Shown here one piece after another: positions 6,929 to 14,057 of a DNA stretch of 20,669 nt. The DNA is from an uncultured Lachnospiraceae bacterium (GTDB taxonomy: Bacteria; Bacillota; Clostridia; Lachnospirales; Lachnospiraceae): NCBI GenBank assembly GCA_947177515.1, contig CAMWUU010000013.1, positions 1 through 20,669 on the forward strand, read 5' to 3'. Every line of letters starts with the position of its first letter. Within the stretch, counting starts at the first letter, position 1. The position numbers were made by a program, and so were the translations under genes. Below the pieces are notes generated by a model. It was not told the origin of the DNA. It saw only the letters and a list, made by a program, of their open reading frames with translations, and did not search any database.

Positions 6929-8392
6929 TCATTCATTCCCCGAATTTTTTTCCGAACTATTTTCCTGCTTTTTCTGTTTCTCATAGTTATTTTTTAACAA
7001 GTTTGCATTGGCTGAAATACTGCTTGCGCTGTAAGAAACATCGCTTCGCTTATATTCCCCCGCTCTTGCCCCCTTGTTGGAATTTTTGCCGGAGGACGCA
7101 TTATTCTTATAATCATATGCATTATTAAATTTTTTTGTTTCTTCTGCCTGGATGGACTTTGTAGAAGTTTTTGCCACCTCCGCCATTTGGGAGCCGGTGG
7201 TAATCCCCTTCTTTGCACGCTTTTTCGCGGCTTTTGCAGCATTCGCTGCCATTAATTCTTCCACATCCACCTTATCCATATATCGGTTGATAAAAACTGT
7301 CTGCAATGTCCCAAAAACCGCACTGGCCACCCAATAAAGCCCTACACAGATCGGAATCATTGCACAGAAAAACATGGACATAATTGGCATTACATAATTC
7401 ACCATCTTCATACTTTGGGCCGCAGGATTGTCCACATTGTTCTGCTGCTTATTCCCTGCCATTGCTACTTTGCTTTGGACAAACTGCGATAATGCCGCGA
7501 GCAAAGGAATAATGATTCCTGGGAATGACCAGCCAGGCGAATTTAAGATATTCAAACCGCCAAGAAAACTATTGACACTTATAATCTCTGTTACCGTTTC
7601 CTGTATATTCGGAACCAGGGCTACAAAAGCCGCAGTATCAACTGCCTGGACGGATTCCACAGAAACACCAAGACTATAATTCTGTATTACTTTTGTAACA
7701 TCAATCTTATTTAACCAGGATGCTGCATCCGCTAGATTTACATTCCTAAATGCTTCCCATGCGTCCGTATTAAACTGGTACATAATATCAACCAGGTTGT
7801 CCTTTGTAATGCCGATCAAGTTATACGTAATTCCGTCAGTACCACTTACAACATCAATTACTGGTTTTAATTTGCTTACCATAATCCCGTTTTCCTGGAC
7901 AAAGGAAAGCATGGCCTGACCATACCCCTGAACTGCCATAATCTGGTCTGCAATTGTACCATACATGGCATAAATATCATTGACATAAGCTGGGATCGCA
8001 TAGATTACCCGGTAAAGTGCAAGCATGATTGGAAAGGAAATTAAAAGAGGAAGACAGCCGGACATTGGCGTTGTCCCATATTTTTCATAGACCGCCTGCA
8101 TTTCCGCCTGCTGCTTGCGCATGGAAGCTTCGTCTTTTTTCCCTTTATATTTCTCCTGGATTTTCATAATCTCAGGGTTCATTTGCGAGGAAAGCTTCGT
8201 CGATTTTTGCTGCTTGATGGTCAGAGGCAGCATCAGCATTTTTGTAACAAATGTAAAAATGATAACACATACCGCAATACTATGGATATTCATAAGACTT
8301 ACGAACTCATAGATTGCGTTCATGACAATTCCGAAAATCCATGCAAATGGCTTCAGAATCCCCCCGACTGAGGTCAAAAACATAAGATTCAA
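6929..8392 (-). CDS. yidC: Membrane protein insertase YidC/OxaA
   Basis: Inserts membrane proteins with or beside the Sec translocon. The YidC core is clear: a first hydrophobic segment (about 9-32), a second (about 38-57) ending FVTKMLMLPL, the charged cytoplasmic hairpin (about 58-108), then hydrophobic segments near 109-133, 275-305 and 330-370. Lys51 aligns with the key positively charged groove residue (Arg in E. coli and Bacillus). There is no lipobox. An extra extracytoplasmic region (about 140-275) and a low-complexity Asn/Ser/Lys tail make it 487 residues, much longer than Bacillus homologues. The start is TTG 8392, supported by AAAGGAGG eight bases upstream; the ATG three codons later is too far from it. 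It sits between yidD and jag. Confidence 0.95.
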   Translation of the reverse strand: MNLMFLTSVGGILKPFAWIFGIVMNAIYEFVSLMNIHSIAVCVIIFTFVTKMLMLPLTIKQQKSTKLSSQMNPEIMKIQEKYKGKKDEASMRKQQAEMQAVYEKYGTTPMSGCLPLLISFPIMLALYRVIYAIPAYVNDIYAMYGTIADQIMAVQGYGQAMLSFVQENGIMVSKLKPVIDVVSGTDGITYNLIGITKDNLVDIMYQFNTDAWEAFRNVNLADAASWLNKIDVTKVIQNYSLGVSVESVQAVDTAAFVALVPNIQETVTEIISVNSFLGGLNILNSPGWSFPGIIIPLLAALSQFVQSKVAMAGNKQQNNVDNPAAQSMKMVNYVMPIMSMFFCAMIPICVGLYWVASAVFGTLQTVFINRYMDKVDVEELMAANAAKAAKKRAKKGITTGSQMAEVAKTSTKSIQAEETKKFNNAYDYKNNASSGKNSNKGARAGEYKRSDVSYSASSISANANLLKNNYEKQKKQENSSEKNSGNE

Positions 8393-8435
8393 TGAAAAAT
8401 CCTCCTTTGAAAGAAATAAAAAATTGAAGCATTAC

Positions 8436-8648
8436 CTATGGTAGCGGGTCATAGCCTCCTTTATGAAAAGGATGACAACGAAGGATTCTCCTTAGGGCCA
8501 AATAGCTGCCCTTGACCGCACCATATTTTTCCAATGCTTCAATCGCATACTGCGAGCAGGTAGGAAAATATCTGCATGTTGGCCTACCCTTTAACGGTGA
8601 TATATATTTTCTGTATATCCGAACGAAAAAAATGAGTACATGTTTCAT
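8436..8648 (-). CDS. yidD: Membrane protein insertion efficiency factor YidD
   Basis: Small (70 residues) amphipathic membrane-associated protein thought to assist YidC-dependent insertion. The family hallmark is clear: RIYRKYISPLKG...CRYFPTCSQYAIEALEKYG, then RRILRCHPFHKGGYDPLP. The three cysteines of CRYFPTC and RCHP are present. The ATG overlaps the rnpA stop in an ATGA arrangement, so translation is probably coupled. yidC begins 43 bases after its stop. Confidence 0.96.
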   Translation of the reverse strand: MKHVLIFFVRIYRKYISPLKGRPTCRYFPTCSQYAIEALEKYGAVKGSYLALRRILRCHPFHKGGYDPLP

Positions 8649-9004
8649 TTTGGCTCGATTCTTCCTGCCATCTGCCCATCCATGATGCGATGCAGCTTTC
8701 CAAGATGTTTCATCGCCGAATCAATCTCGGAAAAATTCTTTCCCTTTGCACCCGCTCTTGCGACAACCACTATGTCGTATCCAGTATGAAATGTAGCTTC
8801 ACCCAATCGGTAACTCTCCCGGATCAATCTGGTTACCCGGTGTCTTACTACGCTATTTCCAACTTTCTTGCTTACAGATATACCAATTCGATTCTTATCC
8901 AAACCATTTGTCATTACATACATAACCAAATATTTGTTAGCGTAGGATTTTCCATTTCTGTAAACAAATCCAAATTCATTATTGTTCTTTAATGAATTTA
9001 ACAA
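8645..9004 (-). CDS. rnpA: Ribonuclease P protein component
   Basis: Protein subunit of RNase P, which trims tRNA 5' leaders with the catalytic RNA (not in this window). The signature RIGISVSKKVGNSVVRHR, then RLIRE, holds the RNR RNA-binding motif. The frame stays open to an ATG at 9049, but that ATG has no ribosome site and adds 15 residues lacking in the family. TTG 9004 has AGAGGAAG directly upstream and gives a 119-residue protein beginning (M)LNSLKNNNEF..VYRNGKSYANKYLV, which matches the usual RnpA start. I therefore choose TTG 9004; the alternative end is 9049. The stop overlaps yidD by four bases. Confidence 0.93.
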   Translation of the reverse strand: MLNSLKNNNEFGFVYRNGKSYANKYLVMYVMTNGLDKNRIGISVSKKVGNSVVRHRVTRLIRESYRLGEATFHTGYDIVVVARAGAKGKNFSEIDSAMKHLGKLHRIMDGQMAGRIEPK

Positions 9005-9089
9005 AAACTTCCTCTCAATTCCGTCACATTCGATGGCCAATATTTTCATTTATTTACATTTAGAGAAGATAGGCCACATTTAATGCGAC

Positions 9090-9224
9090 CTATGCAGAAA
9101 TCTTATGTCTTCCCTTAGCCCTCCTGGCTGCCAATACCTTCCTTCCATTCGCCGTACTCATCCTCTTGCGGAACCCATGGACTTTTGCCCTCGACCTCTT
9201 TTTTGGCTGGAATGTCATTTTCAT
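9090..9224 (-). CDS. rpmH: 50S ribosomal protein L34
   Basis: Short gene found by translating the minus strand: 44 residues starting MKMTFQPKKRSRAKVHGF and continuing RKRMSTANGRKVLAARRAKGR to a KISA end, typical of L34. The protein is highly basic, as expected for a 23S rRNA-binding protein. ATG 9224 is preceded by AAGGAGG at six-to-seven-base spacing. It is the first gene of the operon running rnpA, yidD, yidC, jag, and stands next to dnaA in the order conserved across bacteria. Confidence 0.98.
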   Translation of the reverse strand: MKMTFQPKKRSRAKVHGFRKRMSTANGRKVLAARRAKGRHKISA

Positions 9225-9244
9225 AATATACACCTCCTTAAATA

Positions 9245-9260
9245 AACGCGCCAGCGCGCT
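9245..9260 (-). promoter_or_regulatory. GC-rich hairpin in the rpmH leader
   Basis: On the minus strand AGCGCG, loop CTGG, CGCGTT can form a six-bp hairpin (one G-U) just upstream of the rpmH ribosome site. It is the only GC-rich patch in an otherwise AT-rich leader. A role in controlling L34 synthesis or RNA stability is speculation. Confidence 0.4.
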
Positions 9261-9284
9261 CTTCTCGATGAAATAGCATTCTAT

Positions 9285-9313
9285 ATTATATCCGGGGAGT
9301 TTAAGTAAGTCAA
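9285..9313 (-). promoter_or_regulatory. Sigma-A promoter of the rpmH operon
   Basis: Minus strand: TTGACT at 9313-9308, a 17-base spacer, and TATAAT at 9290-9285, a near-perfect vegetative promoter. Transcription would start near 9278, giving a leader of about 54 bases before rpmH. It faces away from dnaA and lies beside the leftmost DnaA boxes. Confidence 0.88.
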
Positions 9314-9360
9314 GCCTTTTCTTTGATTCCTAAGAAAAATTTTCAAATTCGGTTCTTATT

Positions 9361-9672
9361 CACTTATCCACAATTTGTTGATAACTTGTGGATAACATGC
9401 TAATTCTTCGTGTATTTTTTCCTTTTATCAATGATTATGTCATAATTTAGCAGTATTTCACGACTGTGCACGAATCTTATACTTTATCCACGTATATGAA
9501 AAATGTTAAGTCCCCATGCCACTTTTCCCCATTTTTATCCACAAGGCACTTCGAACCGGAATTTTATCCACAATATAATCCAGAAACTTTGACTATTGCT
9601 TGCAAAATTTCGGATTTTGTTATATCATGTATCTGTGTGATATTATGCGATGATGCAAGAAGGGAAATGATT
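9361..9672. other. oriC left part: DnaA-box cluster upstream of dnaA
   Basis: Four perfect DnaA boxes TTATCCACA or its complement: 9364-9372 (+), 9387-9395 (-), 9535-9543 (+), 9564-9572 (+). Single-mismatch boxes lie at 9376-9384 (-, TGTTGATAA) and 9484-9492 (+, TTATCCACG). The first three boxes are within 32 bases. The gene-free 9241-9672 stretch separates the two divergent gene arms. This corresponds to the incA/incB side of the bipartite Bacillus origin and should also let DnaA control its own promoter. Confidence 0.9.
9600..9628 (+). promoter_or_regulatory. Probable dnaA promoter
   Basis: TTGCAA (9600-9605), a 17-base spacer and TATCAT (9623-9628) would start transcription near 9635, about 38 bases before the chosen dnaA ATG. 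A second TATAAT at 9574-9579 directly follows the DnaA box at 9564-9572 but has a poor -35. Both lie downstream of or within the DnaA boxes, consistent with autoregulation. Confidence 0.5.
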
Positions 9673-11085
9673 ATGGGCACAATAGTGGAAGAAAAATGGG
9701 ACGAAATACTGGAATTTCTCAGGACGGAATATGATGTATCTCCGGTTTCCTACCGCATGTGGCTGCAGCCGTTAAAAGTACATAAGGTGGATGATTCCAG
9801 GGATTTAATTATATTCAGCGTGGACGACCAGCTTGTCGGACAGCTTGGGATCAAGCATATTGAAACGAAATATGTGCCTTTCCTGAGTACTGCGATTGCA
9901 GAATTTACAAACAAATTTTATAATCTCGAATTTATGCTGAGCAGCCAAATAGAACAACAAAAGCGCGAAGAAGAAGCGGCTATGCCAAAAAGCAGGGGTT
10001 TTGAACAGGAAAAACCATTTCCTTCCCTCAACCCAAAATATACTTTCGATACTTTCGTTCCAGGTCCAAATAACAAATTTGCACTTGCCGCATCCCTTGC
10101 TGTTGCAGAATCTCCAGCAGAAACTTACAATCCTCTGTTTATTTACGGTGGGGCAGGTCTTGGAAAAACTCATTTGATGAATTCCATTGCGCGCTACATT
10201 ATTGACCATAACCCGAAGGCGAAAGTTATCTTTACTACCAGCGAGATTTTTACGAATGAACTGATCGAATCCATCCGCGCTGGTGCAAAGAATAATGCAA
10301 ACAAGAACAACGAAGCTCCTACCACGGAGTTTCGCAGGAAATACCGCAATGTTGATGTCCTGCTGATTGACGATATCCAGTTTATAATAGGAAAAGAAAG
10401 CACGCAGGAAGAATTTTTCCACACCTTCAACACGCTTTATGAAGCCAAAAAGCAGATTGTTATTTCATCGGACAAGCCGCCTAGGGATATGGCCATGCTC
10501 GAAGAAAGGCTTCGCTCAAGGTTTGACTGGGGTCTGACTGTGGATATCCAGCAGCCGGACTATGAAACTAGGATGGCAATCCTGCAAAAACGCCGGGATG
10601 ATATCGGGGCGGTTAAGGTAACGGACGAAATCCTTGACTATATAGCGAAAAATGTCAAATCCAATATCCGCGACCTAGAAGGCTCCCTGAACCGTGTCAA
10701 TGCCTTTTCTTCCCTTCAAAAAAGGGAGCTTACGCTTGAACTGGCACAGGAGGCACTCAAGGATACGATTTCGACGGATGGAAACAAAATTGTTACTGTT
10801 GACCATATTGTGGACATTGTTGCAGAACATTTTAACATTACGCAAAACGATATCTATTCCAATAGCCGCAGCCGTAATGTTGCATATCCAAGACAAATCG
10901 CGATGTACCTCTCCAAAAAACTGACGACTAATTCCGTTACGGATATCGGCAAGTTCTTGGGCAATCGTGACCATTCCACAATCATACATGGCTACGACAA
11001 GATTGAGAGTGATCTAGCCACCAACAAAAACAATATTAAGAACACGATTGATGTATTAATAAAAAAGATTAACCCCGTACAGTAA
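9673..11085 (+). CDS. dnaA: Chromosomal replication initiator DnaA
   Basis: AAA+ initiator that binds DnaA boxes and melts the origin. Domain I is at the N-terminus (EEKWDEILEFL), followed by a linker, the AAA+ domain from about 120 (Walker A GGAGLGKT near 159-166, Walker B LLIDDIQF near 229-236), and the C-terminal DNA-binding helix-turn-helix with the signature DHSTIIHGY near residue 432. The frame is open from 9466, but 9466-9666 is origin DNA with DnaA boxes. ATG 9673 has AAGGG eight bases upstream and gives 470 residues; ATG 9667 is only two bases from that site, and is the alternative. A stretch of Asn/Lys (AKNNANKNNE) lies in the AAA+ domain. Confidence 0.97.
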   Translation: MGTIVEEKWDEILEFLRTEYDVSPVSYRMWLQPLKVHKVDDSRDLIIFSVDDQLVGQLGIKHIETKYVPFLSTAIAEFTNKFYNLEFMLSSQIEQQKREEEAAMPKSRGFEQEKPFPSLNPKYTFDTFVPGPNNKFALAASLAVAESPAETYNPLFIYGGAGLGKTHLMNSIARYIIDHNPKAKVIFTTSEIFTNELIESIRAGAKNNANKNNEAPTTEFRRKYRNVDVLLIDDIQFIIGKESTQEEFFHTFNTLYEAKKQIVISSDKPPRDMAMLEERLRSRFDWGLTVDIQQPDYETRMAILQKRRDDIGAVKVTDEILDYIAKNVKSNIRDLEGSLNRVNAFSSLQKRELTLELAQEALKDTISTDGNKIVTVDHIVDIVAEHFNITQNDIYSNSRSRNVAYPRQIAMYLSKKLTTNSVTDIGKFLGNRDHSTIIHGYDKIESDLATNKNNIKNTIDVLIKKINPVQ

Positions 11086-11398
11086 GTGAAGCAGATTTAA
11101 GAACATGATATGAAAAAAAATACCTCCTTATCCCCAATCCGTCGATATTTATCCACGGTCCTTGTTGATAAGTTGTTTTTTCCTGTGGAACTTCCATGGA
11201 TAACTTTTAACCTGTTCAAATCCGTTTTTTAACTTCAACCATCCATCCGAAGTCCCATCCACATCTTGTTTTTGGACCAAACCTAGTGCCTGTCTGCCTT
11301 TGCGGGGTTATTCACGTATCAACGCCCCCTACTGCTACGACGAGATTATATTTTATATATATATTGCTTATTTTTTCCCGAAAGGAGTTATACACAAC
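11086..11398. other. oriC right part: dnaA-dnaN intergenic with degenerate DnaA boxes
   Basis: The 313-base gap has boxes with one mismatch at 11128-11136 (TTATCCCCA), 11149-11157 (TTATCCACG), 11163-11171 (TGTTGATAA, minus) and 11388-11396 (TTATACACA, between the dnaN ribosome site and ATG). Weaker two-mismatch boxes are at 11195-11203, 11255-11263 and 11308-11316. It corresponds to incC of the Bacillus origin. No gene and no convincing intrinsic terminator are seen, so dnaA and dnaN may share transcripts. Confidence 0.75.
11308..11378 (+). other. Candidate DNA unwinding element with DnaA-trio-like triplets
   Basis: In order: a weak DnaA box TTATTCACG (11308-11316), a GC block CGCCCCC (about 11323-11329), triplets CTA-CTG-CTA (11329-11337) followed by CGA-CGA, then an AT-rich stretch from 11344 to about 11374. 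This matches the layout of the Bacillus basal unwinding system: DnaA box, GC-rich spacer, DnaA-trios (read as CTA-like triplets on this strand), AT-rich melt region. The match is positional and short, so it is an inference. Confidence 0.5.
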
Positions 11399-12520
11399 AT
11401 GAAGATCATTTGTAAAAAATCGGAACTTCTCAACAGTGTTAACATTGTGTTAAGGGCAGTTTCCTCAAAAAGCACACTTCCCATCCTAGAATGTATGGTA
11501 ATTGACGTATCAGAAAATCGTATCAAACTTATATCCAACGACATGGAACTGGCAATTGAAACCATTGTAGACGGAGAAATTTTAGATATAGGTACGGATA
11601 AACAGATCGCCATTAATGCCAAAGTGTTTTCAGAGATTATCCGCAAGCTTTCCGATAATGATGTTACAGTAGAAACCGACGACCATTTTACAATGACCAT
11701 CACCTGTGAAAAGGCAAAATTTAACATTGCAGGAAAACCAGCAGATGAATTCCCCACCCTGCCCCATATTGAACGCCAAGAGGCAATTGTACTTTCCCAA
11801 TTTACCTTAAAGGAAGTAATCCGCCAGACCGTATTTTCCATTTCAGACAACGAGAGCAACAAAATTATGACGGGGGAACTTTTTGAAGTAACAGACAATG
11901 AAATGCGGGTTGTTTCCCTGGACGGACACCGCATTTCAATCCGAAAGATTAAATTAAAGGAAAATTATGGAAATTTCAAAGTAATCGTTCCAGGTAAGAC
12001 CTTAGTTGAAATAAGCAAAATCCTCTCCGGAGAGATGTCGGATGAGGTAACTCTTTACTTTACAAATAAACATATCCTATTTGAATTTGAGGACACTTTG
12101 GTCCTTTCCCGTCTGATTGAAGGTGAGTATTACAAAATTAACCAGATGCTTTCAAATGATTACGAAACAAAAATCGTGATTAACAAAAAGGAATTCTTTA
12201 ACTGTATTGACCGCTCAACGCTACTGATAAAGGAATCGGAAAAAAAACCAATTATTGTCGGCGTTACGGATGACATTATGGAACTTCGTATCAACTCCAA
12301 TATCGGGTCGATGAAGGAGGAGATCGATATCAAAAAAGAAGGGAAAGATATCCTGATTGGATTTAATCCAAAGTTCCTTATGGATGTGCTGCGCGTGGTA
12401 GATGATGAGGAAGTCACAATTTATATGATCAACCCAAAAGCCCCTTGTTTTATTAAGGACAGGGAAGAATCCTATATCTATCTTATTTTGCCTGTTAATT
12501 TTAATGCAGCAAATATTTAA
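11399..12520 (+). CDS. dnaN: DNA polymerase III beta subunit (sliding clamp)
   Basis: Ring-forming processivity clamp, 373 residues, in three similar domains (about 1-120, 125-245, 250-373). It begins MKIICKKSELLNSVNIVLRAV with the typical STLPILE segment, includes DGHRIS near residue 180, and ends in LILPVNF before a short tail; the PI.L/LPV end is the usual clamp C-terminus. The frame is open to 11300, but the first 33 codons are intergenic. ATG 11399 has AAAGGAG 11 bases upstream, a slightly long spacing, with a DnaA-box-like TTATACACA in between. It lies between dnaA and yaaA in the standard order. Confidence 0.97.
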   Translation: MKIICKKSELLNSVNIVLRAVSSKSTLPILECMVIDVSENRIKLISNDMELAIETIVDGEILDIGTDKQIAINAKVFSEIIRKLSDNDVTVETDDHFTMTITCEKAKFNIAGKPADEFPTLPHIERQEAIVLSQFTLKEVIRQTVFSISDNESNKIMTGELFEVTDNEMRVVSLDGHRISIRKIKLKENYGNFKVIVPGKTLVEISKILSGEMSDEVTLYFTNKHILFEFEDTLVLSRLIEGEYYKINQMLSNDYETKIVINKKEFFNCIDRSTLLIKESEKKPIIVGVTDDIMELRINSNIGSMKEEIDIKKEGKDILIGFNPKFLMDVLRVVDDEEVTIYMINPKAPCFIKDREESYIYLILPVNFNAANI

Positions 12521-12609
12521 TATAATAGTAATGATTTAACTAATTGCAGTGGGTCTTGCTGTAAAAAATGGCTGACAAGGATAAAATGTATATTTATATA
12601 AAATCTATC

Positions 12610-12639
12610 TTGATAAATATTTTAATTTATAAGTATATT
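12610..12639 (+). promoter_or_regulatory. Possible promoter for yaaA-recF-gyrBA
   Basis: TTGATA (12610-12615) and TATATT (12634-12639) are 18 bases apart in the 148-base dnaN-yaaA gap, about 30 bases before the yaaA ATG. The gap is very AT-rich, so chance matches are likely. No terminator is visible after dnaN, so read-through is also possible. Confidence 0.35.
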
Positions 12640-12668
12640 AACAAAAACGCAGAAAGGAAGCAGATATA

Positions 12669-12887
12669 ATGGATTCCATACAGATCAGGGATGATTTTAT
12701 CAAGCTTGGACAGGCTCTAAAATTAGCAGGGCTGGTTGATTCCGGGGTTGAGGCAAAAGAGGCTATCACCTCCGGCAAGGTGAAATTAAACGGCACGACG
12801 GAGCTTAAGCGCGGGAAAAAAATTGTGGACGGCGATGTGGTGGAGTACAAAAACAACAAATTTAGTGTTTTTGGAAAAAAGGCGTGA
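12669..12887 (+). CDS. yaaA: S4-domain RNA-binding protein YaaA (RlbA type)
   Basis: Small protein of 72 residues made almost entirely of an S4 RNA-binding fold: FIKLGQALKLAGLVDSGVEA, then KEAITSGKVKLNG and the GD.V segment. It is conserved between dnaN and recF in Firmicutes and is thought to bind RNA or ribosome precursors; its exact job is not settled. ATG 12669 has AAAGGAAG about eight bases upstream. recF starts 12 bases after the stop with a poor ribosome site, so the two are probably translationally coupled. Confidence 0.92.
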   Translation: MDSIQIRDDFIKLGQALKLAGLVDSGVEAKEAITSGKVKLNGTTELKRGKKIVDGDVVEYKNNKFSVFGKKA

Positions 12888-12899
12888 CGGTGTATCAAT

Positions 12900-13982
12900 A
12901 TGCTGGTCAAATCATTGGAATTAAACAGGTTCCGCAATTATGAAAAGCTTTTTATCGAATTTTCCGAAGGAGTGAATATTCTTTACGGGGACAATGCACA
13001 AGGAAAAACTAATATATTGGAAGCAATCTGTGTTTGTGCTACAACGAAGTCACAAAAAGGTAGCAGGGATAAAGAAATGATTCGGCTTGGTGACGAGGAG
13101 TGCCATATCCGAATGTATGTGGAACGTGAAAAAGTGCCGCACAAGCTTGATATGCATCTTCGCAGGTCGAAGTCAAAGAGTGCTGCCATGGACGGTCTTC
13201 CAGTGAAAAAATCTTCGGAACTTTACGGTTTTTTACATGTGATTTCTTTTTCCCCCGAGGATTTATCCATCATTAAAGAAGGACCCGCACAACGTCGTCG
13301 AATGGTGGATATGGAGCTTTGTCAATTAGACAGGATATATTTACATAATCTGACAAAATATAACAAAATCCTGGAACAGCGCAATAATCTTTTGAAACAG
13401 ATCGGATTTGACGCGCGTCTTGCGGAAACACTTTTGGTATGGAATGAACAATTGGTGAAATATGGAAAGGAAATCATCCAAGCCAGGAAATTATTTGTAG
13501 AGGAATTAAATACCTTGGTTGGTTCGATCCACAGCCGCCTCTGCGGTGGAATGGAAGAACTAAAACTGCGTTATGAACCGAATATCAAAGAAGACGGTTT
13601 TTTGGGAGCTCTTTTACAGGATAAGGACAGGGAGCTGGTTTTAAAAAGTACACTGCACGGCCCGCACCGCGACGATATCAGTTTTTACCTGAACGGGGAA
13701 GATATCCGCAAATTTGGTTCACAGGGGCAGCAGAGAACATCAGCACTCTCATTAAAGCTTGCCGAGATAGAGCTGGTAAAAAAAAGAATCCGGGATGATC
13801 CGGTTCTGCTGCTTGATGATGTCCTTTCGGAACTTGACAGGAACAGACAGACACAGTTGTTAGACAGCATTAAAAATATACAGACAATCATCACCTGCAC
13901 AGGCCTGGAAGAATTTGTAAAAGAGCGAATCCGCTCCGATCGGATTTATCATGTGGTGCAGGGCAGTATACAGCCGGAATAG
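12900..13982 (+). CDS. recF: DNA replication and repair protein RecF
   Basis: SMC/ABC-like ATPase that helps load RecA at gaps. Walker A GDNAQGKTN is at residues 30-38, the ABC signature SQGQQRTSALSLKLAE is near 272-288, and the Walker B/D-loop LLLDDVLSELD is near 302-313. Length 360 is normal. ATG 12900 lacks a clear ribosome site; the only purines upstream lie in the end of yaaA, so coupling is likely. gyrB follows 75 bases downstream; the yaaB/remB gene found at this place in B. subtilis is absent. Confidence 0.97.
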   Translation: MLVKSLELNRFRNYEKLFIEFSEGVNILYGDNAQGKTNILEAICVCATTKSQKGSRDKEMIRLGDEECHIRMYVEREKVPHKLDMHLRRSKSKSAAMDGLPVKKSSELYGFLHVISFSPEDLSIIKEGPAQRRRMVDMELCQLDRIYLHNLTKYNKILEQRNNLLKQIGFDARLAETLLVWNEQLVKYGKEIIQARKLFVEELNTLVGSIHSRLCGGMEELKLRYEPNIKEDGFLGALLQDKDRELVLKSTLHGPHRDDISFYLNGEDIRKFGSQGQQRTSALSLKLAEIELVKKRIRDDPVLLLDDVLSELDRNRQTQLLDSIKNIQTIITCTGLEEFVKERIRSDRIYHVVQGSIQPE

Positions 13983-14057
13983 CGGTACATATCGCAGCAG
14001 TTTTCCGGTATTTTGAAACGGATGGACGCCGCAAGGCATAAGGAAATGGAGGATACA

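Noticed and set aside
9005..9049. Longer RnpA starting at ATG 9049
   Set aside because: No ribosome site before it and 15 residues not found in the family; TTG 9004 fits both criteria.
9466..9672. N-terminal extension of DnaA in the open frame
   Set aside because: It reads through DnaA boxes and the promoter; the ribosome site and family start fit ATG 9673.
9805..10422. 205-codon minus-strand frame inside dnaA
   Set aside because: Antisense shadow of the DnaA AAA+ domain with no support of its own.
11300..11398. N-terminal extension of DnaN
   Set aside because: It covers the candidate unwinding element; DnaN family proteins start at MKI, here 11399.
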